A DNA stretch of 64,000 nt from Methylocystis sp. B8 (GCF_005771425.1 NZ_VBTZ01000003.1:186001-250000); one strand, 5' to 3'. Numbered from the stretch's first letter, positions 44,639 through 53,730 are shown. The notes: generated by a model not told the origin, from the letters alone. Numbers and translations: made by a program.

Positions 44639-45376
44639 ATGGAATATGAGGCGCCGCGCTTTCTCGACTGCGGCGAGGCGGCGCTGTCAGTCGAATTTGG
44701 CGACAGTGTCGATCCCGCAATCAATGCGCGCGTGTTGGCGCTCGACGAATGTCTTCGCGCCGCTATGCCGGCGGGCCTGCGCGAAACGACGCCTACCTAT
44801 CGCGCACTTTTCCTGCTCTACGAACCGCTCGAGATTTCGCGGGACGCGCTGATCGCGGCGATCGAAGGTCTTCTCGGGCCTGCGCGCATCGAGGCGCGGG
44901 CGTCGCAGCCGGCCGTGCGCTGGACCATTCCCTGCTGCTACGATGCTGAATTCGCAGAGGATATCGGCGAGGCTGCGGGGCTGCTCGGGCGCTCCGCGCA
45001 ATCGCTCGCGCAGTTGCACGCCGGCGCAGACTATCGCGCTTACATGTATGGGTTCGCGCCGGGCTGGTGTTATCTCGGCGGACTGCCCGACGCGCTCGCG
45101 ATTCCGCGGCGCACGAGCCCGCGTGGATTGACTCCGCAGGGCGCGACGCTGATCGGCGGCGCGCTTTCCCTGATCGCCGCCAATCCCATGCCTACCGGCT
45201 GGTATGTCATCGGGCGCACCCCCGAACGCATGTTCGCGTTGGACCGCGACCCGCCTTTTCTTATTGCGCCGGGCGACGCTGTGCGCTTCGAGCTGATCGA
45301 CGCCGAGACATTCCGGACGCTCGATGCGAGGGCCTTGGCAGGCGAGACGGTGGCGCGCCGCGAGACTCTAAAATGA
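44639..45376 (+). CDS. pxpB: 5-oxoprolinase subunit B (KipI-like)
   Basis: 245 residues. The allophanate-hydrolase subunit 1 fold is identified by FLDCGEAALSVEFGDSVDPA at the start and YMYGFAPGWCYLGGLPDALA with IPRRTSPR in the second half, the residues that contact the partner subunit. It partners PxpC; related KipI proteins inhibit a Bacillus kinase, but in this operon the metabolic role is the better reading. It begins five bases after pxpA and overlaps pxpC by four. Confidence 0.94.
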   Translation: MEYEAPRFLDCGEAALSVEFGDSVDPAINARVLALDECLRAAMPAGLRETTPTYRALFLLYEPLEISRDALIAAIEGLLGPARIEARASQPAVRWTIPCCYDAEFAEDIGEAAGLLGRSAQSLAQLHAGADYRAYMYGFAPGWCYLGGLPDALAIPRRTSPRGLTPQGATLIGGALSLIAANPMPTGWYVIGRTPERMFALDRDPPFLIAPGDAVRFELIDAETFRTLDARALAGETVARRETLK

Positions 45377-46371
45377 GCGCGCGGCTTCTTGTTGAAGCCG
45401 CCGGACCCGGCGTCACCATTCAGGACGAGGGTCGCTTCGGACTGTCGCGTTACGGCGTTACGCCTGCGGGGCCGATGGATATTGGCGCTTATCTCGCTGC
45501 GACGCGCGCCGCGGGCGCCGACAGCGCGATCGAAATTTCGCTCGGCGGCGCGGCGTTTCGGGCGGAAGGCGCGACGCTTTGCGTGGCGGTCGCTGGAGGC
45601 GATTTCGACATCCGTCTCGACGGAAGACCGCTGCCGTCGGCTTGCCTGTTGCCGCTTGCCGAGGGCGCGCGGCTCACGCTACGCGCAGGTTCATCGGGGG
45701 CGTGGTGCTATGTCGCCGTCGGCGGAAGGCTCGACTTGGCCCCAACGCTCGGCTCGCGCGCTACGCATGCCCGTTCAGGGCTTGGCCCAAAGCCGCTCGC
45801 CGTCGGCGACGCCTTGCCGCTCGCCGAGGCCGCCCCGCCGCCTCTTGAGCCGTCGGCGCTTGCGGCGCCTTGGCTCGCTTCGAGCGACGCGCCGATCCGG
45901 CTGCTTCTCGGGCCTCAGGACGATTATTTCGCGCTGGAGGAGATTGAGGTCTTTCTGAACGCGCGCTGGCGCATCGGCGCGCGCAGCGACCGCATGGCCT
46001 ATCGGCTCGAAGGTCCGGCGATCCGTCATCGACAGGGACACGACATTGTCTCGGACGGCGTCGCCATGGGCGCGATCCAAATTCCAGGCGATGGCGCGCC
46101 GCTGGCGCTCATGGCCGACCGTCAGCCAACCGGCGGCTATCCGAAAATTGCGACGGTGATCGGCGCCGATCTTGGCCGGCTGGCGCAACTACGTCCCGGC
46201 GAAAATCCGTCCTTTCGCGCCGTGAGTTGGGACGAGGCGGTCGCCACCCGTCGCGCTTATTTCGCAGCGATCCAAGCCGGCGTAAAACGCGAGCCTCTCT
46301 CCGCCGAGCCGACCACCGAGTCGTTGCTCGCCGAAAATCTCGTCGGCGGCGTCGTCAACGCAAAAGATTGA
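45373..46371 (+). CDS. pxpC: 5-oxoprolinase subunit C (KipA/allophanate-hydrolase subunit 2-like)
   Basis: 332 residues with the typical LLVEAAGPGVTIQDEGRFGL, SRYGVTPAGPMDIGAYLAA, and SDGVAMGAIQIPGDGAPLAL plus MADRQPTGGYPKIATVIGAD. Together with PxpB it forms the catalytic part of the 5-oxoprolinase complex. The ATG at 45373 overlaps the pxpB stop. The open frame extends upstream to 45067, but that part lies within pxpB. The stop is directly next to that of the convergent DUF5765 gene. Confidence 0.94.
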   Translation: MSARLLVEAAGPGVTIQDEGRFGLSRYGVTPAGPMDIGAYLAATRAAGADSAIEISLGGAAFRAEGATLCVAVAGGDFDIRLDGRPLPSACLLPLAEGARLTLRAGSSGAWCYVAVGGRLDLAPTLGSRATHARSGLGPKPLAVGDALPLAEAAPPPLEPSALAAPWLASSDAPIRLLLGPQDDYFALEEIEVFLNARWRIGARSDRMAYRLEGPAIRHRQGHDIVSDGVAMGAIQIPGDGAPLALMADRQPTGGYPKIATVIGADLGRLAQLRPGENPSFRAVSWDEAVATRRAYFAAIQAGVKREPLSAEPTTESLLAENLVGGVVNAKD

Positions 46372-47211
46372 CTATTCCGCGGGCTCTTTGATCTCGGCGA
46401 TGAGCGCAGCCGGTTTCGCGGTCAGGGCGGGCGCTGCGGCGACGGCCGTCTTTGCGGCCGCTTTTCTTCGCTTCCACCACTTATAGAGCATCATCCACCA
46501 GGGGTCGCCGACATGCAGGTGATAACGCAGCGGCGTCTTGATGATGGCCAACACTAGTCCGATCGAGAACAGGCACCAGACCGCGGGCCATTCATTGATG
46601 TTGCCTGTCGTCAGGCTCGCGAGAAACGGCCCCGCGACCCATGAGAAGAGGATGAAGCGCCAGCTGCCGTAAAGCGAAGGGATGTAGAAGGCCATCAGCG
46701 GATATTCGATGTAGCCGCGCCCGAGATAGGCATTGTTCGCCATCGAGTTGCCGAGTCCGTTCGTCGGCAGCAGCCAGGCGATGTGCCATTCGCCGCGCAC
46801 CGTGCAGAGCACGTCGCCGCAGAGCGGCCTTCCCAAGGCGCAGTGACCCGCCCAGGAGAAGGGATAGAGCTGGAGCAGCATGGCGATGGCCGCGACGAAA
46901 CAGCCGAAATAGGCCCAGGGCGCGATGATGCGGGCGCTGTCCTTGGGCATGAAATAAAGCGCGACGGCGTTAATGAAGAAAGGCTGGAACGTTATGTGGA
47001 GATAACCAAACATGGTCATCAACTGATTTAGCGGCGAGTCGCATTGGTTTAAGACGGAATAGGCGACCGCCTGAAGCGATTCCATGCTGGCGAAATAGAG
47101 AAGGCAGACCCAGAGGGCGAGCGGTTCCGGGTCCTTCTTCAGCGCCGAATAGGCTGCGCCGGCGATCCCCGTCGCCGCCAACACCGTCGACGCCTCTCCA
47201 CTCCAGCACAT
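46372..47211 (-). CDS. DUF5765 multi-pass membrane protein
   Basis: 279 residues opening with MCWSGEASTVLAATG, the hallmark of this family, then six to eight predicted membrane helices (ALWVCLLYFASMESLQAVAY, AYFGCFVAAIAMLLQLYPFS). Aromatic- and His-rich loops follow, such as RGEWHIAWLLPTNG, and a basic, Ala/Lys-rich cytoplasmic tail. The function is unknown. I know the family from methanotrophs and other bacteria, often near energy or metal genes. The ATG at 47211 fits the conserved start, with GAGGAAA upstream. Confidence 0.85.
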   Translation of the reverse strand: MCWSGEASTVLAATGIAGAAYSALKKDPEPLALWVCLLYFASMESLQAVAYSVLNQCDSPLNQLMTMFGYLHITFQPFFINAVALYFMPKDSARIIAPWAYFGCFVAAIAMLLQLYPFSWAGHCALGRPLCGDVLCTVRGEWHIAWLLPTNGLGNSMANNAYLGRGYIEYPLMAFYIPSLYGSWRFILFSWVAGPFLASLTTGNINEWPAVWCLFSIGLVLAIIKTPLRYHLHVGDPWWMMLYKWWKRRKAAAKTAVAAAPALTAKPAALIAEIKEPAE

Positions 47212-47296
47212 TCGGGCATTTCCTCTTTTCTTGTCTGCGACCCGATACACTATCCGCCGGGCGGGTCAAAGCCCCAAAGGCCGAAAGCCTTTGCGT

Positions 47297-47734
47297 TCAA
47301 GCCGAAGCGTCAGGCGAAAAATCCGCCGGCGCCAGCTCGAAGCCGGAGAATTCGAAGCCTGGCGCGACGGTGCAGCCGACGAGGCTCCATTCATGCGGTC
47401 CTCGACCGAGGCTTTTCGCCGACTGCCACACGCCTGAAGCAACCACGGCTTGCGGCCGCTCGCCGGCCGCGAGCGCCGGGCCGAGGCGCACGACCTCAGT
47501 TCCAATCTTAAGCTCCAGCGGAGCCCCGGCGTAGAAGTGCCAGACTTCGGCGGCGTCGACGCGATGCCAGTGAGACACGCCGCCGCCCGGAAGCAAATAG
47601 TAGATCGCCGTCGAGGCGGCGCGGCCGCCGGTCGACGAGGAATCGCGAAAGGTCTGCCGATAGAAGCCGCCCTCGGGATGCGGTGCGAGATCGAGAACCC
47701 GCACGATCTCCTCAGTCGAAAGCGCACCTGTCAT
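47297..47734 (-). CDS. Cupin-fold protein, DUF985 family
   Basis: A 145-residue single-domain cupin. LAPHPEGGFYRQTFRDS at the start, TAIYYLLPGGGVSHWHRVDA in the middle (the His residues suit a metal site) and VWHFYAGAPLEL are the DUF985 signature, known from plant and bacterial proteins of unknown activity. It overlaps the gloB gene by four bases and so is cotranslated with the glyoxalase. A role in handling small carbonyl or sugar compounds would fit but is not shown. Confidence 0.9.
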   Translation of the reverse strand: MTGALSTEEIVRVLDLAPHPEGGFYRQTFRDSSSTGGRAASTAIYYLLPGGGVSHWHRVDAAEVWHFYAGAPLELKIGTEVVRLGPALAAGERPQAVVASGVWQSAKSLGRGPHEWSLVGCTVAPGFEFSGFELAPADFSPDASA

Positions 47735-48507
47735 GCGGTGAAATTGTTCTTGCGCTCGCGCATCGTCGCGAAGACGGCGGAAGGATCAGCGCCCCGCATG
47801 CCCATCCTAGCCATTACGCTTGGGTCCTCGACCCGCAGAAACGGATTTGTGGCGTTCTCGAGCGCGATCGTCGTCGGCAGGGTAAACTTTCCTGCCTTGC
47901 GTAGGTCGGCGACGGTTTGCGCCCGCGCGCGCAGCACCGAATTGTCCGGGTCGACGGTGAGCGCGAATTTGGCGTTGGCCTGCGTATATTCATGGCCGCA
48001 ATAGACCTGCGTTTCGCCTGGCAGGTCGGCGAGCATTTCGAGAGTGAGATGCATCATCTCCATGGTGCCCTCAAAAACGCGGCCGCAGCCGAGCGAAAAC
48101 AGCGTGTCGCCAACAAACAGGATTTCATCGTCTTCAAAGTAATAGGCGATGTGTCCGAGCGTGTGGCCGGGCGTCTCGATAACTCGAGCGCGCGCTTCGC
48201 CAACCTCCACCACGTCGCCTTCTGAAACCGCGCGATCGAGCGGGGGAAGACGATACGCATCCTTGGCGGCGCCGATGACCTTCATATGCGGATAGCGCGC
48301 CTTGAGCGTCTGCGTTCCTTGCACATGATCCGTGTGATGATGCGTCAGCAGCAGATGCGTCAGGGGCCAGCCCCGCCGATCGGCTTCGTTGGCGATCGCT
48401 TCGCCGTCCGGCGCGTCGACGCTCGCGGTCGCGCCGAGCTCCGGCTCATGCCCGAGCAGGCCGAAATTGTCGTTAAGGCAAATGAACTGCGCGACCTCCA
48501 AAGCCAT
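47731..48507 (-). CDS. gloB: Hydroxyacylglutathione hydrolase (glyoxalase II)
   Basis: Hydrolyses S-lactoylglutathione to lactate and glutathione. Zinc ligands of the metallo-beta-lactamase fold are intact: THHHTDHVQGT, HTLGHIAYYF, GDTLFSLGCGRVFEGT and GHEYTQANAKFA. At 258 residues the length is normal, and the C-terminal helical domain ends with MRERKNNF. The ATG at 48507 is chosen because AAGGAGA precedes it; the frame runs open to 48630. It is the first gene of a pair with the DUF985 cupin. Confidence 0.96.
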   Translation of the reverse strand: MALEVAQFICLNDNFGLLGHEPELGATASVDAPDGEAIANEADRRGWPLTHLLLTHHHTDHVQGTQTLKARYPHMKVIGAAKDAYRLPPLDRAVSEGDVVEVGEARARVIETPGHTLGHIAYYFEDDEILFVGDTLFSLGCGRVFEGTMEMMHLTLEMLADLPGETQVYCGHEYTQANAKFALTVDPDNSVLRARAQTVADLRKAGKFTLPTTIALENATNPFLRVEDPSVMARMGMRGADPSAVFATMRERKNNFTA

Positions 48508-48616
48508 GTGGCGTCGTCTCCTTATGGGGTCGCTATCATAAACGCTCTTCGTCGAAAAATGCGACAGCCGAGACTGAACCGATCGTTCCGCCTTGCGTGG
48601 TCGATCGATTGCCCCG

Positions 48617-49372
48617 ATGATTAAATTCATGCTCGACGTCGTCGATTTGCGCGCCTTTTACGATACCGCGCTGGGTGGGGTCGCCCGCCGCCTCGTGTCG
48701 CGGCTGGTGCGCGCGCGCTGGCAGGACCATGCGGGGCTGCGCGTGCTCGGCCTTGGCTACGCCACGCCCTATCTCGACGATTTTCGCGAGAAGGCGCAGC
48801 GCGTTCTCGCCTTCATGCCGGCCACGCAGGGCGTCGTTCACTGGCCGCTCGATGGGCGCTCCGCCTCAGCTCTCGTGGAGCCGTCGATGACGCCGCTACC
48901 CGACGCGAGCATGGATCGCATCCTGATTGTGCATGCGCTCGAGACGGACGATCATCCGCATGATCTGCTTGAGGAGATCTGGCGCATTCTGGCGCCCGGC
49001 GGCCGCGTGCTGATCGTCGCGCCGAGCCGCACCGGACTTTGGGCGCGCGTCGACACGACGCCCTTCGGACAGGGCCATCCTTATTCGCGCGGCCAGCTGC
49101 AGCAATTGTTGCAGGAGGCGCAGTTCCTGCCGCTCTATTGGGACGAGGCGCTTTACGTGCCGCCGTTCCAGCGCGCGTCGCTGCTGCGCTCGGCGCCCGC
49201 TTTTGAGCGCATCGCCGGCCGCTTCTCGCTGCCAGGCGGCGGGGTGCATATCGTCGAGGCGACAAAGCAACTCTATCGGCCGATCACGCGCCGCGCCGTG
49301 CGCCGCGCCCCGCTCGAACTCGAACCGGCGATGGAGCCTGCTGGCGCCGAGCCGGGGCTCGAAGGAGTATAA
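48617..49372 (+). CDS. Class I SAM-dependent methyltransferase
   Basis: 251 residues. VLGLGYATPYLD is the glycine-rich SAM-binding loop, followed by DASMDRILIVHALETDDHP and LEEIWRILAPGGRVLIVAPS, the Rossmann strands of methyltransferase type 11. The opening LDVVDLRAFYDTALGG is conserved in alphaproteobacterial homologues, so a start at 48629 is also possible. The substrate is unknown; the C-terminal 40 residues are Pro/Arg-rich. It is divergent from gloB and converges on the SRPBCC gene. Confidence 0.88.
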   Translation: MIKFMLDVVDLRAFYDTALGGVARRLVSRLVRARWQDHAGLRVLGLGYATPYLDDFREKAQRVLAFMPATQGVVHWPLDGRSASALVEPSMTPLPDASMDRILIVHALETDDHPHDLLEEIWRILAPGGRVLIVAPSRTGLWARVDTTPFGQGHPYSRGQLQQLLQEAQFLPLYWDEALYVPPFQRASLLRSAPAFERIAGRFSLPGGGVHIVEATKQLYRPITRRAVRRAPLELEPAMEPAGAEPGLEGV

Positions 49373-49374
49373 GT

Positions 49375-49944
49375 TTAGAGCGTTGTACTACTCGCGGAGC
49401 TATTTTCGGATGCGTCGCGAAACGGCATAGTGACAGGCGTCGCCTGCGCGCGCGATCGGCCCTTGGAAGCGATCCACCGCAAAAATCTCACCCACAAGGA
49501 CCATTTTCGGATCGAGGGCGCTTGACCGAGCGAGGCTTGCGCCTGAGCGAGCGAATCCTCAAGCAACGCATCGTGCAAGGGACGATAGAAGACCGGCCAA
49601 GACAACAGGGCCGGGCCATGCGCAAGCATCTCCAGAGTGTGTCGAAGGACGCACCTCTGCGCGTCAATGCCGATGACTTCGTAACCGTGATGGCCATCGA
49701 ACCCTGTTGGTCCGGTGAATTGAAATCTGATGCTCCGCCCTGGGGCATACGCCTGCACGACATAGCGAATTGGCCCGTGTCCGCCGACTGCGCCGACTTG
49801 CAGGGGGCGATCAAACTCCATGCGAGGCCAGTTTTCGCCCGGCCAGAGAGCGTCTTCCTGCAAGGATAATGTATTGATGAGCGCGCCTGCCTGCTCTGAG
49901 GGCGCCAACAGTTCTCGCTCGTGTATGTTGAGAACCTTCACCAC
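49375..49944 (-). CDS. SRPBCC-fold protein
   Basis: 189 residues from a GTG. A START/SRPBCC helix-grip fold is suggested by the N-terminal strand (KVLNIHERELLAPSEQAGAL), WPRMEFDRPLQVGAVGGHGP, and VVQAYAPGRSIRFQFTGPTG with a final long helix. Such proteins bind hydrophobic ligands or stand in for cyclases. A tail of about 35 polar residues follows the fold. There is no operon partner. It is AT-richer and less typical in codon use than the flanking genes, which hints at recent gain, though weakly. Confidence 0.75.
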   Translation of the reverse strand: MVKVLNIHERELLAPSEQAGALINTLSLQEDALWPGENWPRMEFDRPLQVGAVGGHGPIRYVVQAYAPGRSIRFQFTGPTGFDGHHGYEVIGIDAQRCVLRHTLEMLAHGPALLSWPVFYRPLHDALLEDSLAQAQASLGQAPSIRKWSLWVRFLRWIASKGRSRAQATPVTMPFRDASENSSASSTTL

Positions 49945-50016
49945 CCAGATCCTGCTTGTACGAGACGCAGACCGTGAGCTGATTAAACTCGGCGGCTTTT
50001 TCCATAGCTTCGCGTG

Positions 50017-50700
50017 TCACCGCCGACCGAATTCGACCCTCACGCCGAACGACTGCGCCAGGAACAAGGCGCCGTGGATCAGTCCAGTTTCGTCGATGCC
50101 GTGGCCGAGCCGCGCCGAGAGATGCCATTGGGTCGGCACGCCTGAGTCCGCGAGCGCATTGGCGGACATGAGCAGCGCCTCGACGGGGATCATTTCGTCT
50201 TCTTCGCCATGCGCCAAGAGAACCGCCGGCGGTTTCTCGTAAGCTGTCGGCTCTTCGCCGGCCTCCGCCGGCCCAAGCACATAGACCCCCGAATAGCCAA
50301 GGATCGCCCGCGGCGCGCGCACCCTGCGCAATCCTGTATGCAGCGCCATCATCGTGCCCTGGCTGAATCCGACAAGGGCGAGCGCTCTGTCATCAAATCC
50401 GCGCTTGGCGAGCTCTTGGTCGAGAAACGCGTCGAGAGTCGAACGCGCAGCGACGCAGCCGCGCCAGCGTTCTTCCGGATCGCGCATGGTCAGCGGAAAC
50501 CATTGTCGGCCGGTCGGCGATGCGGCGCATCGCTCAGGCGCATTCGGCGCGACAAAATCAGCGTCGGGAAGGAAGGCGCGCCATTGACGGCCGATCTCGA
50601 TAAGATCGGCGCCGTCTGCGCCATAGCCATGAAGGAAGATGACAAGCTGCTTCGGCTTGCCGGAACGCGCCTGTACCCTTGGACCGTCAATCGCCGCCAT
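50017..50700 (-). CDS. Alpha/beta-hydrolase carboxylesterase (phospholipase/carboxylesterase family)
   Basis: 227 residues. The oxyanion region FLHGYGADGADLIEIGRQW is followed by the nucleophile elbow GFSQGTM with the catalytic Ser. The Asp in HGEEDEMIPVEA and the His in RLGHGID complete the triad. It belongs to the short-chain carboxylesterase group (YpfH-like), which acts on small esters. It is cytoplasmic and has no close neighbours on its strand. Confidence 0.92.
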   Translation of the reverse strand: MAAIDGPRVQARSGKPKQLVIFLHGYGADGADLIEIGRQWRAFLPDADFVAPNAPERCAASPTGRQWFPLTMRDPEERWRGCVAARSTLDAFLDQELAKRGFDDRALALVGFSQGTMMALHTGLRRVRAPRAILGYSGVYVLGPAEAGEEPTAYEKPPAVLLAHGEEDEMIPVEALLMSANALADSGVPTQWHLSARLGHGIDETGLIHGALFLAQSFGVRVEFGRR

Positions 50701-50779
50701 ATGCCCGCGCCCTTCCGTCGCTTCGATGCGCTGGAAGGTTTATGCGCGAAGGGCGGCGCCGGCGCAACGGCGTGCAATG

Positions 50780-50890
50780 TTAGTAGGTTTTTACCAGAAA
50801 CGAGACGATCTTGAACGCGTAAATGCAAGCGACTGCGAGCGTGCTGTGCTTTACCATGGTCATGGCGAGATAGATGTGATCAGGCCTCAT
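50780..50890 (-). CDS. Putative 36-residue membrane peptide
   Basis: The ATG at 50890 has GAGGA about six bases ahead and opens 36 codons: a short polar head (RPDHIYLAMTMVKHS) and one hydrophobic helix (TLAVACIYAFKIVSFLV) ending KTY. The frame extends further upstream, but the ribosome site favours this start. The remaining 50891-51277 contains no convincing gene; a perfect GTTCGATCGAAC palindrome lies near 51072. The function is unknown. Confidence 0.45.
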   Translation of the reverse strand: MRPDHIYLAMTMVKHSTLAVACIYAFKIVSFLVKTY

Positions 50891-51277
50891 CAAAATCCTC
50901 ATAGTCGCACGCAACCGCTGCGCGCCGGCGATCGCATCAGGAGCGACATTCAATCGAGACGGTTGCTTTGCGAAACGTCGCGCGGCCTGCGTCTCCAACA
51001 GGCTCCCGCAAGAGGCGCGCCACGCGCCGTCGGCTCGATTGCGTCGGTTCGCCGCAGGCAAACCCGAATGTGTTCGATCGAACCCTTCGCGGGCAGGTAA
51101 CGTTCGACGAGGCGCTGGGTCAAGCAAACCGAACTGAGAATTGCCGCTTCGCGACAATATGTCACCGAAGCGACATCGTTGAACGACAGGCAAAAAAACG
51201 GCTGGCGAATTTGCCAAAATGCGCCAGATGGCAATGACTAAACCCATCGACCACGGGGGCAAAAGGAAGCTTACGCT

Positions 51278-51478
51278 ATGGCCAAGTTTCTCATCATCGC
51301 GGGGCTCGTGATGATCGGCGTTGGCGTCCTGTGGATGGTGGGCGAGCGGTTTGGCCTCGGGCGTCTGCCCGGCGACATCATGGTCGAACGCGGCAATTTC
51401 CGTTTTTATTTTCCGCTTGCGACGTCGCTCATTTTGAGCGTCGTCATCAGCCTGCTTTTGTGGCTGTTCAACCGGTGA
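51278..51478 (+). CDS. DUF2905 small membrane protein
   Basis: 66 residues with two membrane helices (FLIIAGLVMIGVGVLWMVGE; LATSLILSVVISLLLWLF) linked by the conserved loop FGLGRLPGDIMVERGNFRFY, which defines DUF2905. The family is widespread and of unknown function. The ATG at 51278 is preceded by a purine-rich AAAAGGAAG stretch. It is 57 bases upstream of the DUF4239 gene on the same strand and probably cotranscribed. Confidence 0.93.
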   Translation: MAKFLIIAGLVMIGVGVLWMVGERFGLGRLPGDIMVERGNFRFYFPLATSLILSVVISLLLWLFNR

Positions 51479-51535
51479 CGGCCTTTGACAATTTGACGCA
51501 GTCGCCTCCTAATGCCGACGCGAAAGGAGGCGCCC

Positions 51536-52324
51536 GTGCCCGAATTGTTCAAGCATCTGTCGGTAGGCCAAATGGCCGCGCTGTTCTGCCTCGGCTCACT
51601 TGGCGTGACCTGGCTGGGCGTCCTTCTTTTTCAACGGCTCGTGCACAGATGGATACATGGACGCCGCAACGCCAACGAAATGATTGGGCTAATATTGGCG
51701 TCGTTCTCGACGCTATACGGCATCCTACTCGGACTGATTGCGGTCGAGGCTTATCAAGACTTCTCCGCTGTCGGCGATGTCGTCTCCAAGGAGGCGCTAG
51801 CGATCGCCGCGCTTCACCAAGATTTCGAAGGCTTTCCGCAACCGACGCGCGGCGAGCTTCAGGAGAAACTGCGCGCCTATGCCCGCGAGGCGATCGACGC
51901 TGTGCACCCGCCGCCCGACGTTGCGCAAAATCCTCATTCGTCCTCGCCCGCATTGACCGGACTATTCGCACAGGTGATGAGTTTTCAAGCCAAGCTCAAG
52001 AGCGAGGAGATTGTCCAGGCGGAGACGTTCACTCGTCTGAACACGCTTGTCGAGCATCGCCGCTATCTTATCGCCGCCGGCGACGGCGGCATTCCGAAAG
52101 AGCTCTGGTGGGTGGTCTGTCTGGGCGGCTTTCTATTGATTGGACTTCTGTGCATCTTCGACATGGAGCTCCATGTCCATCTGATCCTCAGCAGCGCGAT
52201 GGCGCTGTTCATGGGCTCGGTGGTGTTTCTCATCGCCGCGCTCGACAATCCCTTCAACGGCGGATTGACGGTCGATTCGGCGCCGATCGAAGCGGTGTTG
52301 CAGACCTTTCCGATGGTCCGTTGA
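51536..52324 (+). CDS. DUF4239 (bestrophin-like) membrane protein
   Basis: 262 residues. Two N-terminal membrane helices (MAALFCLGSLGVTWLGVLLF; IGLILASFSTLYGILLGLIA) are followed by a soluble helical middle and two C-terminal helices (LWWVVCLGGFLLIGLLCIFD; ILSSAMALFMGSVVFLIAAL). This is the DUF4239 layout. It is predicted to form channel-like oligomers, but the activity is unproven. GTG at 51536 is chosen because AAAGGAGG at 51523-51530 precedes it; an ATG at 51512 lies before that site. Confidence 0.88.
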   Translation: MPELFKHLSVGQMAALFCLGSLGVTWLGVLLFQRLVHRWIHGRRNANEMIGLILASFSTLYGILLGLIAVEAYQDFSAVGDVVSKEALAIAALHQDFEGFPQPTRGELQEKLRAYAREAIDAVHPPPDVAQNPHSSSPALTGLFAQVMSFQAKLKSEEIVQAETFTRLNTLVEHRRYLIAAGDGGIPKELWWVVCLGGFLLIGLLCIFDMELHVHLILSSAMALFMGSVVFLIAALDNPFNGGLTVDSAPIEAVLQTFPMVR

Positions 52325-52330
52325 GAGGCG

Positions 52331-52407
52331 TGGCGGTCCCGAAGGGATTCGAACCCCTGACCTTCGGTTTAGGAAACCGCTGCTCTATCCTGCTGAGCTA
52401 CGGGACC
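52331..52407 (-). tRNA. tRNA-Arg (anticodon CCT)
   Basis: 77 bases with encoded CCA. Acceptor arms GGTCCCG/CGGGACC, D-arm GCTCAGCAGGATAGAGC, and anticodon loop TTCCTAA give anticodon CCT. The T-arm is AGGGGTTCGAATCCCTT. It ends six bases past the DUF4239 stop, on the other strand. Confidence 0.96.
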
Positions 52408-52824
52408 GCGCGCGCATCTGTTTAGCACAGCGCGCTTCTTAAAAAAATTCCGTTGCGCGCTGTTCGGCGGCGAACTCGCGCGACGTCGTCGCTGATGGAG
52501 AGACTTCCGGCAATGCGGCGATACGTTCGCGGACGCCGACAATGCCGTGGCGATGTCGCCCCTTATGTTTCGATGGCGCGATGCGTCGATCATCACCCTC
52601 CCGTTGTGAGCGTGAGACATGGGAGTTGGAAGAAGCGTTAATGAGCGCTGCGCCTTCCAGGGATAGACCGGGCAAGTCGCCCGGCTTCGCCAGCAGGTTT
52701 GAAATCCTTGAAATATTCGGCGCGCCCGGAGCGGATATGCTAATGTGAAGCCCGTGCGGGGTCGCTGATTTTGTGGGCTAGGGTATGCGGCTCTAGCAGT
52801 TCCGTACGCCTATGGACCCGGCTC
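52408..52824. other. Intergenic stretch before fdsR
   Basis: I see no supported gene in 416 bases. A 35-codon frame at 52641-52748 has GGAAGAAG upstream but unconvincing composition. An A7 run at 52441-52447 and GC-rich sequence around it probably hold the tRNA-Arg promoter on the minus strand. Confidence 0.5.
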
Positions 52825-53724
52825 GTGATCGAAAAGCTCGAATTCCTGATCGCCGTCGCAAAAGAGAAGAGCTTCTCGCGCGCGGCGGAGATTTGCGGCG
52901 TCACTCAGCCCACGCTTTCGGCCGGCATAAAACACCTTGAAGACTCGCTTGGCGTATTGCTCGTCAATCGTTCGTCGCGCTTTCACGGCCTTACGGCCGA
53001 AGGCGAGCGCGTGCTCGACTGGGCGAAGAGGATCGTCGGCGACGCGCGGGCGATGAGGCAGGAAGTCCGAACCCTCAAGGAAGGCCTTACCGGCCAGTTG
53101 AAGATTGCGGTGATACCGACGGCGCTGGGCATCGTCTCGGCGCTGACCACGCCCTATCGCGAGAAACATCCAGGCGTTCGTTTTTCCGTGATTTCCGCCT
53201 CGTCGAGCGAAGTGCTGACGATGCTCGACAATCTTGAGATCGACGCCGGGATTACTTATCTCGACAACGAGCCGCTCGGGCGCGTGCGCACGGTGCCGCT
53301 GTGCTCGGAGCGCTATCGGCTCTTGACCTTCGCAGACAATCCGCTTGGCGACAGGGAGCGGGTGACCTGGGCCGACGTTGGCCGCATCGATCTCTGTCTG
53401 CTCACGCCGGATATGCAAAACCGTCGCATCATCGAACGGCTCATCCGCAAGGGCGGCACAGAGCCCGCGCCGATCCTGGAATCGAACGACGTGATCTTGC
53501 TTTTCGATCATGTGAAATCCGGCCGCTGGGCGACTGTGCTGCCGGAAAAGCTTGTGAAGACGTTGAACGTGACGGCCCCGCTGCGATCAATCCCCATCGT
53601 CGAGCCGGAGGAGGTTCATGAAATCGGCCTTGTGGCGCCGCAGCGCGAGCCGGTGATCCCTCTGGTGGCCGCCCTGGTCTCCGAGGCGAAGAAGCTCGCG
53701 GAAAGGCAAGCGCTTGGAGATTAA
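52825..53724 (+). CDS. fdsR: LysR-type regulator of formate dehydrogenase
   Basis: 299 residues from a GTG. The helix-turn-helix is in KEKSFSRAAEICGVTQPTLS, followed by GIKHLEDSLGVLLVNRSS. The C-terminal half is the periplasmic-binding-like effector domain (LKIAVIPTALGIVSALTTPY). It lies directly upstream of and in line with fdsG, as does the known FdsR of Cupriavidus, so regulation of the operon by formate or a related signal is likely. The frame extends to 52771, but the conserved IEKLEFLIAVAKEK begins at 52825. Confidence 0.9.
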   Translation: MIEKLEFLIAVAKEKSFSRAAEICGVTQPTLSAGIKHLEDSLGVLLVNRSSRFHGLTAEGERVLDWAKRIVGDARAMRQEVRTLKEGLTGQLKIAVIPTALGIVSALTTPYREKHPGVRFSVISASSSEVLTMLDNLEIDAGITYLDNEPLGRVRTVPLCSERYRLLTFADNPLGDRERVTWADVGRIDLCLLTPDMQNRRIIERLIRKGGTEPAPILESNDVILLFDHVKSGRWATVLPEKLVKTLNVTAPLRSIPIVEPEEVHEIGLVAPQREPVIPLVAALVSEAKKLAERQALGD

Positions 53725-53730
53725 TAGATT

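Noticed and set aside
51072-51083. GTTCGATCGAAC as a LexA box
   Set aside because: Alphaproteobacterial LexA sites are direct repeats GTTC-N7-GTTC; this is a contiguous palindrome.
52542-52748. Short plus-strand frame before fdsR
   Set aside because: Weak composition, no family resemblance, and only a moderate purine stretch upstream of an internal ATG.
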